DNA of 64,000 bases, taken from contig JAWHQI010000148.1 in assembly GCA_033032865.1 (NCBI GenBank), forward strand, positions 3,925,501 through 3,989,500. The letters run 5' to 3'. Every line of letters begins with the position of its first letter. Position 1 is the stretch's first letter. The notes below the pieces were generated by a model. The model was not told where the DNA came from. It did no database searches and saw nothing but the letters and a program-made list of their open reading frames with translations. The translations under genes were made by a program, and so were the position numbers. Shown piece by piece: positions 20,057-33,091 of the stretch. This stretch comes from Dactylorhiza incarnata (Eukaryota; Streptophyta; Magnoliopsida; Asparagales; Orchidaceae).

Positions 20057-22480
20057 TCAGATATCTGCCTTTTGCTTTCTCAACATTTCTTGCCTTTCAA
20101 AATAAACATATGGCTTTGGATGATACTTAGGAGGAGCTTCTGGAGCTGTTGGATTGTTGTACCCATAGTTCTTGAAATGGATTCTTCTCTTGATTTGGCT
20201 TGTCTCATACTTTTTCCATTCAGAAGTGCTGTACAGATCAGAAGGTTTCACATTTCCTTCTTCTACAAGCTTGAGAGAGTCAAGAATGATAATCTTTGAA
20301 ACTGGACTCCAAACTTCTGGATAAACCTTTGCTTCATCTGCAACTGCTTTGCCAGAACCTGCTGAGCTGGAGCCAGGAACAGATCTGCTTGCAGAAGGTC
20401 CATCACCATATTTCCTTTTCCTAGAATAATGCATGGAGGAGTGAGTCTCTACTGAAGGATTAGCATCAAACTGCTCTGCTGGCCTTGGAGAAAATTGAGG
20501 AATTGAAGGAGCTTCAGATTGAACTTGATCAAAGTGAGGAGGAGGTTGAGCATGGTCAATACCCAAATCAGGAAAGATTTCATGGTGGAGCCAAACAACA
20601 GTATTAGAGGTGAAATCTTTTAACTCATTGACCTGCTTTTGGACACCTTGGGACAACTGCTCAAACCTATTAATCAAATGTTTATGAAAATCAAAAAGAG
20701 TTTGATCTAGTAACCCAGTCATCTTTTCAGTTAAACTTTCCTCCCCCTTTCTGACTTCTACAGATAGGGTTTGGAGAATATAATCTTTAAACTGTCCAAC
20801 CTCATCAATGATCTTAAAGGCATTTTCCTCTTCCTTTGAAACCATGTACTCTTGGGTCTTTCTGACTTGAACCACTTCTGCAAGAACTGTGGCTACACTT
20901 TTTATGGTGTGATCAATGACCTTTCCTCCCTGAATAACAACTTCTTTCATTTGATCTGAACTGGTTTTGAACTCTTTCAACTTCTTGGCCGTTTCCTTTT
21001 CAATATCAGATAGTCTTGCATGAACTTCTTTGAAAGAGTAATCTATTTTAGCACTTTGTCTTTGAAGCATTAATTCAACTTTACCAAGCATTATACTTTC
21101 ATCATAAAGAGAAGGAGGAATAGGAGCTGGCAGATCTTCTTCTGGGATATCTTCAAGAATGACTGAACTTTGGAGATTGACAGGAGATATGTTGATTCTC
21201 TCATTTTCTTCATCAACAGATTTGTCCTGATCATCCTTGTTTGTTTCTAAACAAGGCTCTTGCTCCCCCTCAATATTTACTGGGGGAGGAGATGAACCAT
21301 GCACTGAAGCATCATCTACTTCTATATTAAAATCATAGTCTGCCCCTGACCCACCCATGTGGTCACTAGTGCTAAGCACATCATCAGCACCCTTTAGAAT
21401 TTCACTTACCACATCTGCTATGGTGGAATCAACTCTATCTTCATTAATAGCTGGAGGAGGTGAGAAATGATCAACTTGTTCTTGAGAAAGAAAAGTGTCT
21501 TCCATATGAGTATCTGACAATACTTGAGTATCTGGGATGGATGGAGTTTTGGAAGGAACTTGATCTGAAGGAACTTGTTCTGATGGATCATGAGCTGATG
21601 GAGAAAGAACTGTGTTTGTTGAAGGAGGGAGACTTGGCTCTGCTGAGGGAATGGTGTCTTGTGGAGCTGGAGATGGAGATGGGTCTGGAACTGAACTGTG
21701 TTGCTGAGCTGGAGGTGGAAGAGGAGCTTCATACTCTGGAACTGAAGAAATGGGTTCCCCTTGGAGACCTGCATCTGCAGTTGGCTTAGTAATCCTGATG
21801 TTCCACCTCTTCATTGTGACAACATCTACCTTCTTTAAATGATGTATAATAGCTCCTTTGGACATGTCAAACACAACTGGATCAAGCTGATTTAAATAGA
21901 GTGAAAGAATCCTTGCAAAATTTGGACTTGTGATGCTCTCTTTAATCTTAATGAATAGAAAATCTGCCCAACTGAATCTTTTTCCACAAATCACTATTGC
22001 TATCAGGCTGAAAACATCTGAAGAGACATGACCTAGGCTGCCAGTATGACATTGTAATACTTTTGAAATTATGTCCACCAGCAATTTTCCAACATCATTC
22101 ATCTTTTGTCTACGAATAGTTGATGTTCCTTTATCTAATCCACAAAAGATTAGGGCATGAGCCCAATCCTCATTACTTAGAGTATCCTCATTTTCTTCTA
22201 ATGGAACTTTCAAATACTTGGAAAGAGATTTTGGATTCAACTTAATTTTGAAATTTCCAACCATTGATTTCATCCTATTTCTGTTTTTGTGCACTTTTAT
22301 GTTGATTAACAAATCCTCTACTTCTCTAAATAGAATTCTACACTGATATTCTAATAAGAAGGACAGACCAGCTGCGTCTAGGAGATAAAATAGGTTTTGA
22401 AACTCATCTGAAATTGATTGAAGACCTTCTCGCACAAGTTCACTGCCGACACCGATCTTAGGTTTTCCCGAAGGAGCCAT
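20057..22480 (-). CDS. Env-like third ORF of Sirevirus, copy 2
   Basis: An 807-codon ORF the same as copy 1 except for one residue near position 58 (Leu here, Phe in copy 1) and a few silent changes. It has the same architecture: N-terminal helical domain, Pro/Ser-rich part, acidic part, coiled coil, basic C-terminal patch, no visible membrane segment. The TATA box at 22639-22648 and the palindrome array at 22725-22975 lie upstream. No function beyond the positional name can be supported. Confidence 0.8.
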   Translation of the reverse strand: MAPSGKPKIGVGSELVREGLQSISDEFQNLFYLLDAAGLSFLLEYQCRILFREVEDLLINIKVHKNRNRMKSMVGNFKIKLNPKSLSKYLKVPLEENEDTLSNEDWAHALIFCGLDKGTSTIRRQKMNDVGKLLVDIISKVLQCHTGSLGHVSSDVFSLIAIVICGKRFSWADFLFIKIKESITSPNFARILSLYLNQLDPVVFDMSKGAIIHHLKKVDVVTMKRWNIRITKPTADAGLQGEPISSVPEYEAPLPPPAQQHSSVPDPSPSPAPQDTIPSAEPSLPPSTNTVLSPSAHDPSEQVPSDQVPSKTPSIPDTQVLSDTHMEDTFLSQEQVDHFSPPPAINEDRVDSTIADVVSEILKGADDVLSTSDHMGGSGADYDFNIEVDDASVHGSSPPPVNIEGEQEPCLETNKDDQDKSVDEENERINISPVNLQSSVILEDIPEEDLPAPIPPSLYDESIMLGKVELMLQRQSAKIDYSFKEVHARLSDIEKETAKKLKEFKTSSDQMKEVVIQGGKVIDHTIKSVATVLAEVVQVRKTQEYMVSKEEENAFKIIDEVGQFKDYILQTLSVEVRKGEESLTEKMTGLLDQTLFDFHKHLINRFEQLSQGVQKQVNELKDFTSNTVVWLHHEIFPDLGIDHAQPPPHFDQVQSEAPSIPQFSPRPAEQFDANPSVETHSSMHYSRKRKYGDGPSASRSVPGSSSAGSGKAVADEAKVYPEVWSPVSKIIILDSLKLVEEGNVKPSDLYSTSEWKKYETSQIKRRIHFKNYGYNNPTAPEAPPKYHPKPYVYFERQEMLRKQKADI

Positions 22481-23097
22481 TGATCGAGAGGAGAACTTGA
22501 AATGTGGGCTGGAACGAGAGAAAATCCCTCTGAAGGCGAACTCGAACGACGATTTTGCGAATCAAGAAGATGAAACGTTGGCGTTTTTCGAGAGGAGATG
22601 GAAGAACCTCGCGTGAACTTTTAATTCATTTCGAGACTCTATATATAGTTTGATTTGATGTGACAATTAATTTGGTTTTAATTAATTTAAAGAAAATCAA
22701 ATACACGCGTACCTGGCTCTTCATATTCTCGAATATTGAAATTAAAGTTTTCGAAAAGTATAAGACATTTCTCGAGAGGTTGTGAAAGTTCTCGAGGAGT
22801 TTCAGAACTCTGCCGATTTTCTTCCGAAAGAGCATTTCTCGAGGGATAACCCATTTCTCGAGAAGTATAAACTTATTTTTCGAAAAGTGTCTTCAGTTTT
22901 CCGAAAAGTTTTAGCTCTATCCATATTCATAAAAAGTTATTTCTCGAGACATTAACTACATTTCTCGAGAAGTTTAATGATGACTTGGATTTTTCTTCTT
23001 TGCAAATGATAAACCTGTACTTCATTTTAGAACATAAAATAAGATAAAATTTTTAAGAAAATTCACTTATCTTCTTCTCTTCTCCTTTGCTTGACCA
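22481..23097 (-). promoter_or_regulatory. pol-env spacer with palindrome array and TATA box, copy 2
   Basis: Duplicate of the copy 1 spacer: TTTCTCGAGAAG-type units at 22725-22975, CTATATATAG at 22639-22648, ATG at 22478-22480. I saw no differences from copy 1 here. Confidence 0.6.
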
Positions 23098-26000
23098 TTA
23101 TTCCATGTTCAGCATTCCAAGTTCTGTCTTGAAGAAAGAGAACTTAGTCTCATCCAGTGGCTTTGTGAATATATCTGCAATTTGCTTATCCGTAGGGACA
23201 TAGCTTAAGTTGATATCCCCATTCTCCACATATTCTCGGATGAAATGATATCTTAACTCGATATGCTTTGTCCGACTGTGTGAGACTGGATTATTTGCTA
23301 TAGCAATTGCGCTGGAGGAATCACAAAACATTAGAATATTCTTTATCTTCAAATTATAATCTTGAAGCTGATTTCTTATCCAAAGAAGTTGTGCGCAACA
23401 ACTGCCTGCAGAAATATATTCTGATTCGGCTGTTGAGATTGCAACACAATTTTGCTTCTTGCTGCTCCAGGAGATAAGCCTTCTTCCGAGAAATTGACAT
23501 GTTCCGGAAGTGCTTTTCCTGTCCTCTCTGCTTCCTGCAAAATCTGCATCTGAATAACCAATTAGCTCGCTATCATTACTTCTTGGGTACCATAAGCCAA
23601 GATTTGGTGTACCTTTAAGATATCTCAAAATTCGCTTTGCAGCGGTATAGTGAGATTCCTTAGAGTTCACTTGAAATCTGGCACAAAGACATGTAGAAAA
23701 CATTATGTCAGGCCTACTAGCAGTAAGGTAGAGCAGAGAGCCAATTATGCTTCTGTACTTGGTTTCATCAAAAGGTTTCCCTTTCTCATCCTTGTCCAGA
23801 GATATAGCTGAGCTCATTGGAGTCCTCATAGAAGTTGCACTCTCCAATCCAAATTTCTTAATCAACTCCTTGGTGAATTTTGTCTGTGAGATGAAAATTC
23901 CATCTTCAGATTGTTTCACTTGAAGTCCTAAGAAATATTTTAGCTCTCCCATACTGCTCATTTCAAACTTTCCTTGCATAATTTTGAAAATGTTTTGCAA
24001 AGATTGTCGTCCGTAGAGCCAAAAATGATGTCATCGACATAGATTTGCACTAGCAAAATCTTGCCTTTTACTTCCCTAAGAAATAATGTTTTATCTATCT
24101 TTCCTCTTGTGAACTTGTTCTCAAGAAGAAAATTAGACAGCGTCTCATACCAAGCTCGAGGAGCTTGTTTTAACCCATACAGAGCTTTTTGTAGTAAGTA
24201 AACATAATTAGGATGTTCAAAATCTACAAAACCTGGAGGTTGTTCAACGTATACTTCTTCTTTTATGTTACCATTCAGAAAAGCTGACTTAACGTCCATT
24301 TGGTATACGGTGAAACCTTTGAATGCAGCATAGGCTAAGAACATTCTGATTGCTTCAAGTCTTGCTACCGGAGCATAAGTTTGATCGAAGTCGATCCCTT
24401 CTTCCTGTCTATAACCTTATGCTACAAGTCTGGCTTTGTTCTTTATAATTGTTCCATCCTCATCCAACTTGTTCCTGTAAACCCACTTTGTTCCAATAAT
24501 ATTTTTATCCTTTGGTTTTGGAACTAGTGTCCACACCTTGCAACGCTTGAATTGATTTAATTCTTCTTCCATTGCAATTATCCAGTGGGGGTCTTCATTT
24601 GCTTCTTGAAACTTCTTCGGTTCAACCTGTGAAAGAAAACTTAAATGCATATTTTCGTTAGTAGTACCTCTTCTTATTCTAATTCCGACTTGAGGATCTC
24701 CTATGATTTGATCAATAGGATGATCTCTCATGTGTCTGAACTCAAGGTTCCTTGCATCAGTTTGAACATTTGGAGCATCATTTGCTACTTGAATGTCTTC
24801 CTCCACTTGTACTGGTTCTTCATCAAAATGATCTTCTTCTTCAATTGTGATTGGGGAAGAGATCTTGACGAAGGTTTGAGCATCAACTTTGACTGGCTCA
24901 TCCAAGCTTATATCTTGTGTCTTTGAACCTGTACCTTCCATAGAAGCACTAGAAGAGCTGCTAGGTAGCATGCTCGTTTCATCAAATACAACATTAATAG
25001 ACTCTTCTACAACCAGGGTTTTCTTATTAAATATTCTATAAGCTCTACTATGACTGCTATAGCCTACAAAAATACCTTCAAAACTCTTTTCGCTAAACTT
25101 GGTTTTGTAATGCTTTCCATTATTAAGTACAAAGCATTTGCAACCAAAGATTCAAAAATAAGAGATGGTTAGTCTCTTCCCTTTTAGTAGTTCATAAGGA
25201 GTCTTTTCATGGTTTTTGTTTATGAGTGCTCTGTTTTGCACATGGCATGCAGTGTTGACTGCTTCAGCCCAAAGATATTCGGGTAGAGAAGTGTCACTTA
25301 ACATCGTTCTGCAAGCCTCAATGCGTGCTCTATTTCTTCTCTCAGCTACCCCATTTTGTTGTGGAGTTCGAGGAGAGGAAAACTCATGAAAGATACCTAG
25401 ACTTTCACAAAAATCTGTCATAGCTCCAGATTCAAATTCTGTTCCATGGTCACTTCTAATTTTGAGTACCGAACATTCAAATTCGTTCTAGATTTGCTTG
25501 ACAAACTTGGTGAAAATGTCAAACGTATCTGATTTGTGTTTTAGAAAGAATACCCATGCAAAACATGAGTAATCATCTACAATAACAAATGTGTAAGACT
25601 TACCTCCTAAACTTCTAACTTGCAAAGGACCAAATAAGTCCATATGAAGTAGGTATAAACACCCAGTAGAATCTTTGCCTAAAATGCTCTTAAAGGCAGC
25701 TCTTGTTTGCTTGCCTTTTACACAAGCATGACAAGGTCTATCTTTAATGCACTTAATATTTGGCGCATCACGTACTAAGTTCTGAGAAAATAATTTATTT
25801 ATAGTTTTGAAATTTATATGTGCTAATCTCTTATGCCATTGGTCAGCAAGAGATGCACTATTTTTTGCTAAAAGACACACTGGTGTAGAAGATGATAAAC
25901 AAAGAAAGTTTAAACAGAACATATTTCTACAACGAGTGCCTGATAAAATCGTTTCTAGATTATCTGCCGATTTTATCAAACATTTATCTCTACGAAAATC

Positions 26001-26306
26001 AACTATGTATCCTTTGTCACAAAGTTGACTTATGCTTATTAGATTATGTTCTATTCCTTCCACATAAGCTACATCTGAAAAGGATACATTACCGTTAGAA
26101 ATCATACCATAGCCTTTTGTTATCCCTCTGTCAGATCTGCCAAATATAACTTTTGGACCGTTTTCAATTGGAATGTAATTTTGCAAAAGACTTCTTGTTC
26201 CGGTCATATGCCGAGAACAACCACTGTCCAAATACCAGATAGGATTATTGTTGGCCTTTGGACATACCTGCAAAAACAAATTATTTTGCCTTAGGAGCCC
26301 AAACAA
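23098..26306 (-). pseudogene. pol: Sirevirus pol, copy 2
   Basis: Same domains and the same four breaks as copy 1: TAG at 25488-25490, TGA at 25152-25154, TAA at 24417-24419 and the frameshift at about 23965-24000. One coding difference in integrase: Glu in copy 2 (RARIEACR) where copy 1 has Lys. Shared breaks show that the duplicated unit was already defective. Confidence 0.9.
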
Positions 26307-28590
26307 CTTTGGGTCCTTGGTCCCTTGTTAGTTGAGCACCACGAGGAACATTAACATTGCGAGCGGTCTTTCTTGCATTGTTAACTTGTGATCTTTTGGA
26401 ATATGTAGAATTGAACCAACAATCTACGACAAAGTGACCTATTTTGCCGCAACACCAACAGTTAAATCGGTTGTACCTTAGTTTTGTGTTTTCCTGCTTT
26501 ACTTTTTGAATGATAGCTTTGGCAGGAGCATTACTCTTGGAAGAGGATGCTTCATGGGTACAACACACACAAGGTGTGAATGTCTCATTAGGCTTAGGTG
26601 CAACAGTTTTCACTATTGGTGCTCTCTTAGCACTTGGACCATGAACATAAGGACCATAATCTTTCAGATTGATCTCTTCATAAGGTGCTTTGAATAAACT
26701 TGCGCCAAAGTTTCTAGGACGAGTCCACCCCTTGTAGTCAATGACAGGTCCAAAGTTAACTGGTCTTGTCAAATGACCATAGGAGCTTTCCAGATCATAA
26801 TTATTTGTAGGAAAGGTAACTTTCCTAAATGTCACTTGATCTTGATGGGCTTTCCCTTTCTCTTCGGCGGTGGCTTTCATAGCAACCTTATTATTCTTCT
26901 TGGCATGGATGCCCTTAGAAGAATCACTAGTTCCAACCACATGACCTATTCCACTTGCTTTAGCGGAGAATCTATCAATGATTGGAAGAATGGTTTTCGG
27001 TTGTGAAAACTTTTCAACTAGCTTCTTCTCAGCGGCTAGCTGTTCTTCCAAAACTTTGATGGAGTTCTCTCTCCGATCAAGGAGCTCATCTGAACTTTTG
27101 ATCTTGTCTTTCAAGACTTGGTTTTCCTCTTTGAAGGAAGAAAGTTGTTCAACTTCCTTTCTCAAATTAGATTCCACTTCTTTGAGAGACATGATCTCCT
27201 TGGCCTGTATTTTGACTACCTTTCGACATTTGTCAAAACTTTTAAGCATTTCAGTGTATTGGGTCATGAGATCAGAATCATCATCTGAGAGATAATCCTT
27301 TTGCTCATCTGGAGCTTGATCAGAATCAGATAAGGCGGTGTGAGAATTTACCTTCCCAGTATATGGAGGTTCTTCTTCTTCATCAGTCATAGCCATTAGC
27401 CCGAAGTAGGCTTCTTCTTCACTACTTGATTTCTCCGAGTCACTGTCGCTTAAAGTTTTATTCTTTTTAGCGACTAGACTCTTTTCAGTCTTCCTTTTCC
27501 CGTGGGTGGATTTCCTTTCTTCTTTTCTTCCACCCTCTTTCTTTCTATAAGGGCATTCAGCAATCATGTGCCCTGGCTTATTGCAACAATAGCAAACTAT
27601 ATCAGAAGAAATATATTTACCAGTTTTAGATTTATACCTGTCATGATTGCTGGAGCTCTTTTTGTGATGATCACCATCACGTCGAGAATGTCTATTTTAA
27701 GAGGAAAACTTATTCTTCATGTGTCTTCTTTTGTTTAGCAGTTTCTTGAACTGACGAGAGATTAGAGAAAACTCTCCATCAGACATTTCAGAACTGGAGG
27801 AGCCGGCTTTAGATTCTTTTTCATCATCAGATTCTTGTGTTCTAACTGGAGACAAAGCTCTGCTTTTTCTGGAGCTTTCGGCTTTCATAGCCAAGGTCCT
27901 TTCCTTGTTAGAAGCTCTATTCCCATCTTCTTCTGTTTTCCGAATGTTCATTTGTAGCTCGTGGGATAATAGTTTCCCAAACAGATTCTGAGGGTCTAGA
28001 TTTGGTAACTTCCCAAATTCTCTGATTGCAACTATCTTGCTATCCCAGTCTTTCGTTAGGGATCGCAGGAATTTGTCATTTAGTTCACCATTAGTAAATT
28101 CCCGACCATAATTCCTTAGGCCGTTTACTATCTTGAAGAATCTTTCATAAGCATCGGCAATGCACTCCTTTTTATTCTGCTTGAAGGCCTCGTACTCTTG
28201 ATTCAAAAGAGATCTTCTATCATCTCTTACTTCTTCAGTACCTTCCATAAGGATAATTAAAGACGTCCACATTTCTTTGGCAGAATTACAGTGAATTAAG
28301 TTTTGCAACATTGAACCATCCACTGCACTGGCAATTATGTTCTTTGCCTTTTTGTCCAAAGCAACGAGAGCAATCTCATCCTTTGTTAAGTCCATCATTT
28401 TCTTTGGTACTTTTAAGGTTGGATCAATAGTAGAAGCGGTCATAGGCATATGAGGTCCATCTTCCACGACTTGGAAGATTCTCGGGTCTGCGGCTTCCAT
28501 ATAAAATCTGACTCTTTCTTTCCACAAAGGAAAATTAGCCTTAGTGCATATTGGCAATTTTAATGAAGACGATTCCTTGCACTTTTCCAT
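26281..28590 (-). pseudogene. gag: Sirevirus gag, copy 2, with in-frame stop
   Basis: Same layout as copy 1: UBN2-type domain from ATG 28588-28590, TAA at 27697-27699, then two CCHC knuckles and a coiled coil. One coding difference was seen (Gly here in PPYTGKVN, Trp in copy 1). It sits directly downstream of the 5' LTR3 and PBS, so it is the first gene of the array. Confidence 0.9.
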
Positions 28591-28655
28591 GATTTGCAGG
28601 TAACTAGAATGGATAGATCCTGTTCAAGGTGTTAACCTAAATACGAACAGCGTCC

Positions 28656-28666
28656 CTCTGATACCA
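28656..28666 (-). promoter_or_regulatory. Primer-binding site, Sire-B copy 2
   Basis: TGGTATCAGAG on the minus strand, two bases from LTR3; complementary to initiator-Met tRNA. Confidence 0.9.
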
Positions 28667-28668
28667 AT

Positions 28669-30290
28669 TGTAATATCTAGTTGACAACCAAAATCACCTA
28701 GAGGGGGGTGAATAGGTGATAATTGCGTCTTTTGCGGAAATGAAAATCTTGAAAATAAAGAACGCACAAAATGCAAATCACAATCACAGATGACATAAGA
28801 AATTTATAGTGGTTCCCCGTTCTTGGGTACTCCACTTGCCGGCCTCGCCAATCTAGCACCACAGCTAGACTTGACTACTTCACTAAATCTCGAATCAAGA
28901 ATGATCCTACAATCCTCAGAGTCAAAACTCTTACAACTCGGAGATCAAACTCCTACAAACTCAGAGATAACCTTCTCTTACAACTCGGAGAATACCTCTC
29001 CTACAACTCGGAGAACAATCTCTCCTACAATCAAATGTAAATTTAGATTGAAACAATACTTAACGAATCACGATCAGATCTGAGAAATTTGATGATGATC
29101 TGCTTCCTTCTTGTGACAGAAATGGCTTCGGCTTGATGTTGAAGAAGAAGAATCGAATCGACACAAATCAGATCTTCTAAGGTCTTGATCGATCCAATGA
29201 AAACAGGACGAGTGAGGCGATGATCGATCGACCTTTTTCTTCTACTTGGAGACGAAATCAGATAACTCACGATCGAACTCCAACGATGGCGATGCACGGC
29301 ACTAGACGACGATCTTGAATCAGATTAGGTTTTGGAAAGTACGAACTCTGATCTTCTTAATGATTGCTGCTTTGTCCTTCCATAGGAGTAATTCTTATAT
29401 AGATGAAGATCTAACGATTAATCTTAAAAACAAGGAAGGACGTCACGTCAAATTGACGGAAAAGACTTGTCGTCGAAATGGAAAAACAAAGTTTATGAGA
29501 AAAGCTAGAACCAGACTTCTCGAGAGATCCAAGACCTCTCAAGAGAAATCGACTAGTTCTCGAAAAACAGCTTTAGAAGAGAATGATGACAAGGCTTCTC
29601 GGAAGATTAAAGACTTCTCGAGAGGACACGAAACTTCTCGTAAACTCCTAAACAGTTTCACGAAAAACCTTTAGAGAGAAAGCTTTTTCGAAAGAAATGA
29701 AGACTTCTCGAAAACAGAAATACTTCTCGAGAGAGAAAGGATTTCTCGAAAACTGCCACTGAGAGAGACTTCTCGAAAACAATTGAAAAAGAAGATTTCT
29801 CGAAAACTAAGGGGACTTTCCGAGATATCATTGATTTCTCGAGAGATCATAACAGCTACTCGAAAACTTTAGCTTTCTCGAAAAAGACCTTTGAGACAAC
29901 CCTTCTCGAAAAATAACAAGGACTTCTCGAGAGCAAAGAAGGACTTCTCGAAAAGTACCTTTACATCTCGAAAAATTTACTTAGGAAAAATTTCTTCCTT
30001 GTTCTCTAGACCAATGCTGCACTCCAAGCTTTGAATCTTTAATGTCTTGATCATAAAGTGTATCCCAATAGAGAGATCACACATGAGTCAACCCCATACC
30101 CCACACAATGAAGAATTACATTGCATGAGACTGTGCTTATTGACCCATTGTGACCTGACATTGGTTTACACTTAGCAATGTGAACCTGCAAGAACATTAC
30201 TAGAAAAATATATCAAATACACAAACAATTCAATCTTGGTTCAAAGTTGACTTTCTATAATTAAGGTTATTGTGGATACAAAACCCAACA
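28669..30290 (-). repeat. Sire-B LTR3 (outer 5' LTR)
   Basis: 1622 bp, TGTAATATCTAG to CCCAACA on the plus strand, with both terminal dinucleotides intact. It directly abuts the right target duplication GCCCC. Its left 0.43 kb matches LTR2; the rest differs from LTR1 and LTR2 at more than a dozen sites, including a one-base deletion near 30260. Array at about 29515-29975, TATA box at 29394-29401. Confidence 0.9.
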
Positions 30291-30295
30291 GCCCC
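30291..30295. repeat. Target-site duplication of Sire-B, right copy
   Basis: GCCCC follows the LTR3 end and matches 7734-7738. After it, LTR-A resumes with GACCACC. Confidence 0.9.
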
Positions 30296-33091
30296 GACCA
30301 CCACGAAGGTGTCGGTGGTGTTGGCCGGCAGTGGTGGTGGCTGGATCGCCGGCAATCTTGGTCGCAATATCGCCAAGCACGGCTCAATCTCAGCCATTGG
30401 CTGGAGGAGGAAGACGATCCCTGGGTTCCAGATCTGCTTTAAGATTCGTGCGCACCTAATTTCTTTTTATTAATTAATCCATTCTCTTGGAAATTTCTGC
30501 CCTTTATTATCCAGTCACTTCTAAAATTAATAAGGGGCCCTTAATTACTGAATTAGCAAAAGTGCTCAACATTAAAGTTGTAGGCCTTGACCTTAGCTTT
30601 CATTAGGGCTTGAGTTCAGGTCATTTGGTGACCCACAGCTCCCTGGGGAGCTGTTTTACTAGGACTGGTCCTACACTAGGTCAGTCCACTAAAATAATTA
30701 TCTAGCCTAGACCTCGCAAGATTTGAAGCTGAGATTTTAACCATGGGTAGGTATACCCTAGGGGCACCCTCTGCCCAAAGATCAGCCCTTGATGGGCAAT
30801 TTTACCTATAGTTTTTGTGGTATTTAAGATATTTAAATAATATTGATTTTTGGAGCATATGAAGTCCAAATGACACCATATTTTGGTGAAATGCTCTTTC
30901 GTACATGTGTATTGCCTGCCTAAATTTTCACTCCATTTGGATTTGATTTGATTTGGAAAATGGGAAACCCTAATGAGGGCCCTTAAAGCTCAAATTAGGG
31001 TTTAGGCCATATGAGGAGTTGAGTGAGTTGGCCTCCTCCAATCTGGATGGTTATGTAGGTAATGATATATAATTGCATGTGACACCCCCTAATGGAGCAT
31101 TTGGATCCATTAGGGTGGTGTGTCCTAAAACCCTAAGGGTAAACCCTTAAGGTTGCAATTTAGGGTTTGTGAAGGACATAGGACCAAATGTCCTTGCCCT
31201 AGCTCAGAACTTGGTAGACATCTTTTTAGGAGCATACAATGGCTTAGATAATTTAATGGGAATTTTTAGAGTCTTTTTTGTATTTTTCTCTTATTAAATG
31301 AAATTGTCACTATTTCCTTAAATAAATAAAATGCATGGTCAGATGACCTTTTATGGTTTGAAATTTTAACAGTGGCTGAATTGGGATGAAAATAGGCTAT
31401 GGTAATTTTATTATGATTTATTGAAGTGTTATCCCTTGTGGAGGAATTTTGAAGTGCTTACTAGCTTAGAGGAATTTAATTATGAAAAATGTCAAATCAT
31501 TGGGAAAAAATTATGAAACTTGGTTATCTGTCATTTTATGTTGATGTATGCCCATGATAAATATTTGGAAGCCTGTGGATTTGTATTTCATGTACATCAT
31601 GTAGAAATTGGTAATCACTACACTTGGTTGTTAAATCATTTTAATTAGTCAAATCATATGGTAATGATACAAATATTTGGCAGAGGACTCTAGACCCCCA
31701 TTTGGACACCTGGTAATTATAGAATTTGCAGATGTGAAATATTATTTTTCCTAATTATAGTGGCATTTTGGTGATTATACAACTATGATGATTTAGTAGG
31801 CCACATGACATCCTAGGGTCATGAAACTCAGTAAACCACCTTGATATGGAATATTACCTTGCTGATAATTTTCATGTAGCATGTAGAAGTATTTTGAGGA
31901 TAGATCATGTGTAATTTGACCTAAGGCCTTAACTACTTTAAATAATAATAAATACCAAATTAATATGGAAAATTATGGAAATTGCAACATACCTTATTAA
32001 GGTAAGTGGGAGCCTAGTATAATTATACCAGACCCTGGTGATGAGTTTTTAGAAGGATCCCCTTGTGGGGTTTGAGGTTAGTTCACTTGGTGGTCTGCGT
32101 TTAGTAAAAACCAGAATTTTGATTTTAAGACAATTCAGACCCCTAAGTAGTGTTTGGAAGTTATGCCCATTTAGTAATTGAGTTATAGCTCACAATGATT
32201 CAAGGAGGGTCAAGCCTAGGGTTGACAGTGAGATGGTGCTAGGGTTAGTGCATGAGGGTGGAGGTACGTCCAACCCAATTGTGTGGGACGGGTGTTGAGC
32301 TAAGTTACTTTAATTATATGAAATAATGAGGGGTGAACTAAAGGTTAATCACCAACTAAAGTAATTGTCTTGAGAAAGAGGATGGTGGGGTTGAGCCCAC
32401 AATCCTTAGTACCGTGGGGGCCCCTTTACGGGGTATACCGCGGGAAGTCCAAGATTCACCTTAAATATAATACTAACTAAATTGTAGGCAAGAGTAGCCT
32501 AATTAGGTCAGCAAACTAGTATGGATCTCCTTCGAGGAGGAGAAGGGTTGGATCAACTTGTGTGTTAGTCCCTGAGCCGGAGGCTCGGGTAGACTTAATA
32601 ACACATGTTACTTATGCAACTAGTGGCGAGTCTTCGGTACTAGGCTAGTCGTGTCACCGACGGTAGTACGTTGACTCAGGTGAGGGTGAGGTTTAGAGAG
32701 CTGGTAAGTTTGAGTACCGCGGTCTGGAGGACAATCCCTAATAACCCACCCTGACCTTAAAGTCTGGTGGATTCCAGCAAGAGTACGCAGGAGATTCGCT
32801 GTTGTGTTCTTAGCGTTGATGCGTACATGAGGTCTATGCTTGGTAGTGAGCATACCCGCCTAGGATGTGGAGTGCCCGATCCACTGCAACCGTGAGCCAC
32901 GACGGTCGGTACCCGAAAGGTTGGCTTCCTTTCTAACAAAGTGAGAACTATAAAGGTCTGTGTGCATAGAGCCGTGTGTGTGAGTCACATTGCATAAACA
33001 CATTAAATCATCATAAGCATAGCATAGCATAACATACACATTAACATACCCCCATCATATAAATTAGTATGGGCTCTTTTATATGATGGGT
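30296..33091 (+). repeat. LTR-A of Chromo-1, segment 2
   Basis: Continuation of LTR-A after Sire-B. It aligns by eye with LTR-B at several blocks, for example GGGAAGTCCAAGATT (about 32443 and 44564) and CAAGAGTACGCAGGAG (about 32777 and 44911). LTR-B has an extra array of about 0.5 kb (42120-42655) that is missing here near 30465-30530. No genes; ORFs here have no recognisable product. The last five bases (TGGGT) are the Copia-C target duplication. Confidence 0.75.
33087..33091. repeat. Target-site duplication of Copia-C, left copy
   Basis: TGGGT precedes the LTR at 33092 and recurs at 39788-39792. Confidence 0.9.

Larger units (their letters stand above)
7739..30290 (-). mobile_element. Sire-B: tandem Sirevirus with three LTRs and two internal regions
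   Basis: Three LTRs (7739-9361, 18204-19826, 28669-30290) alternate with two internal regions of about 8.84 kb. The period is 10,465 bp. The element reads on the minus strand: PBS, gag, pol, spacer, env-like ORF, PPT. The two internal copies share every frame break and differ at only a handful of bases I could spot by eye (near 10244, 11846, 14128, 14854 and 16892 and their counterparts). The outer LTRs differ at some two dozen sites. The duplication is therefore much younger than the insertion. Sirevirus assignment rests on the env-like third ORF, the CACCCCCCTCTAG block near the LTR end, the Met-tRNA PBS and the long two-knuckle Gag. Confidence 0.92.
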
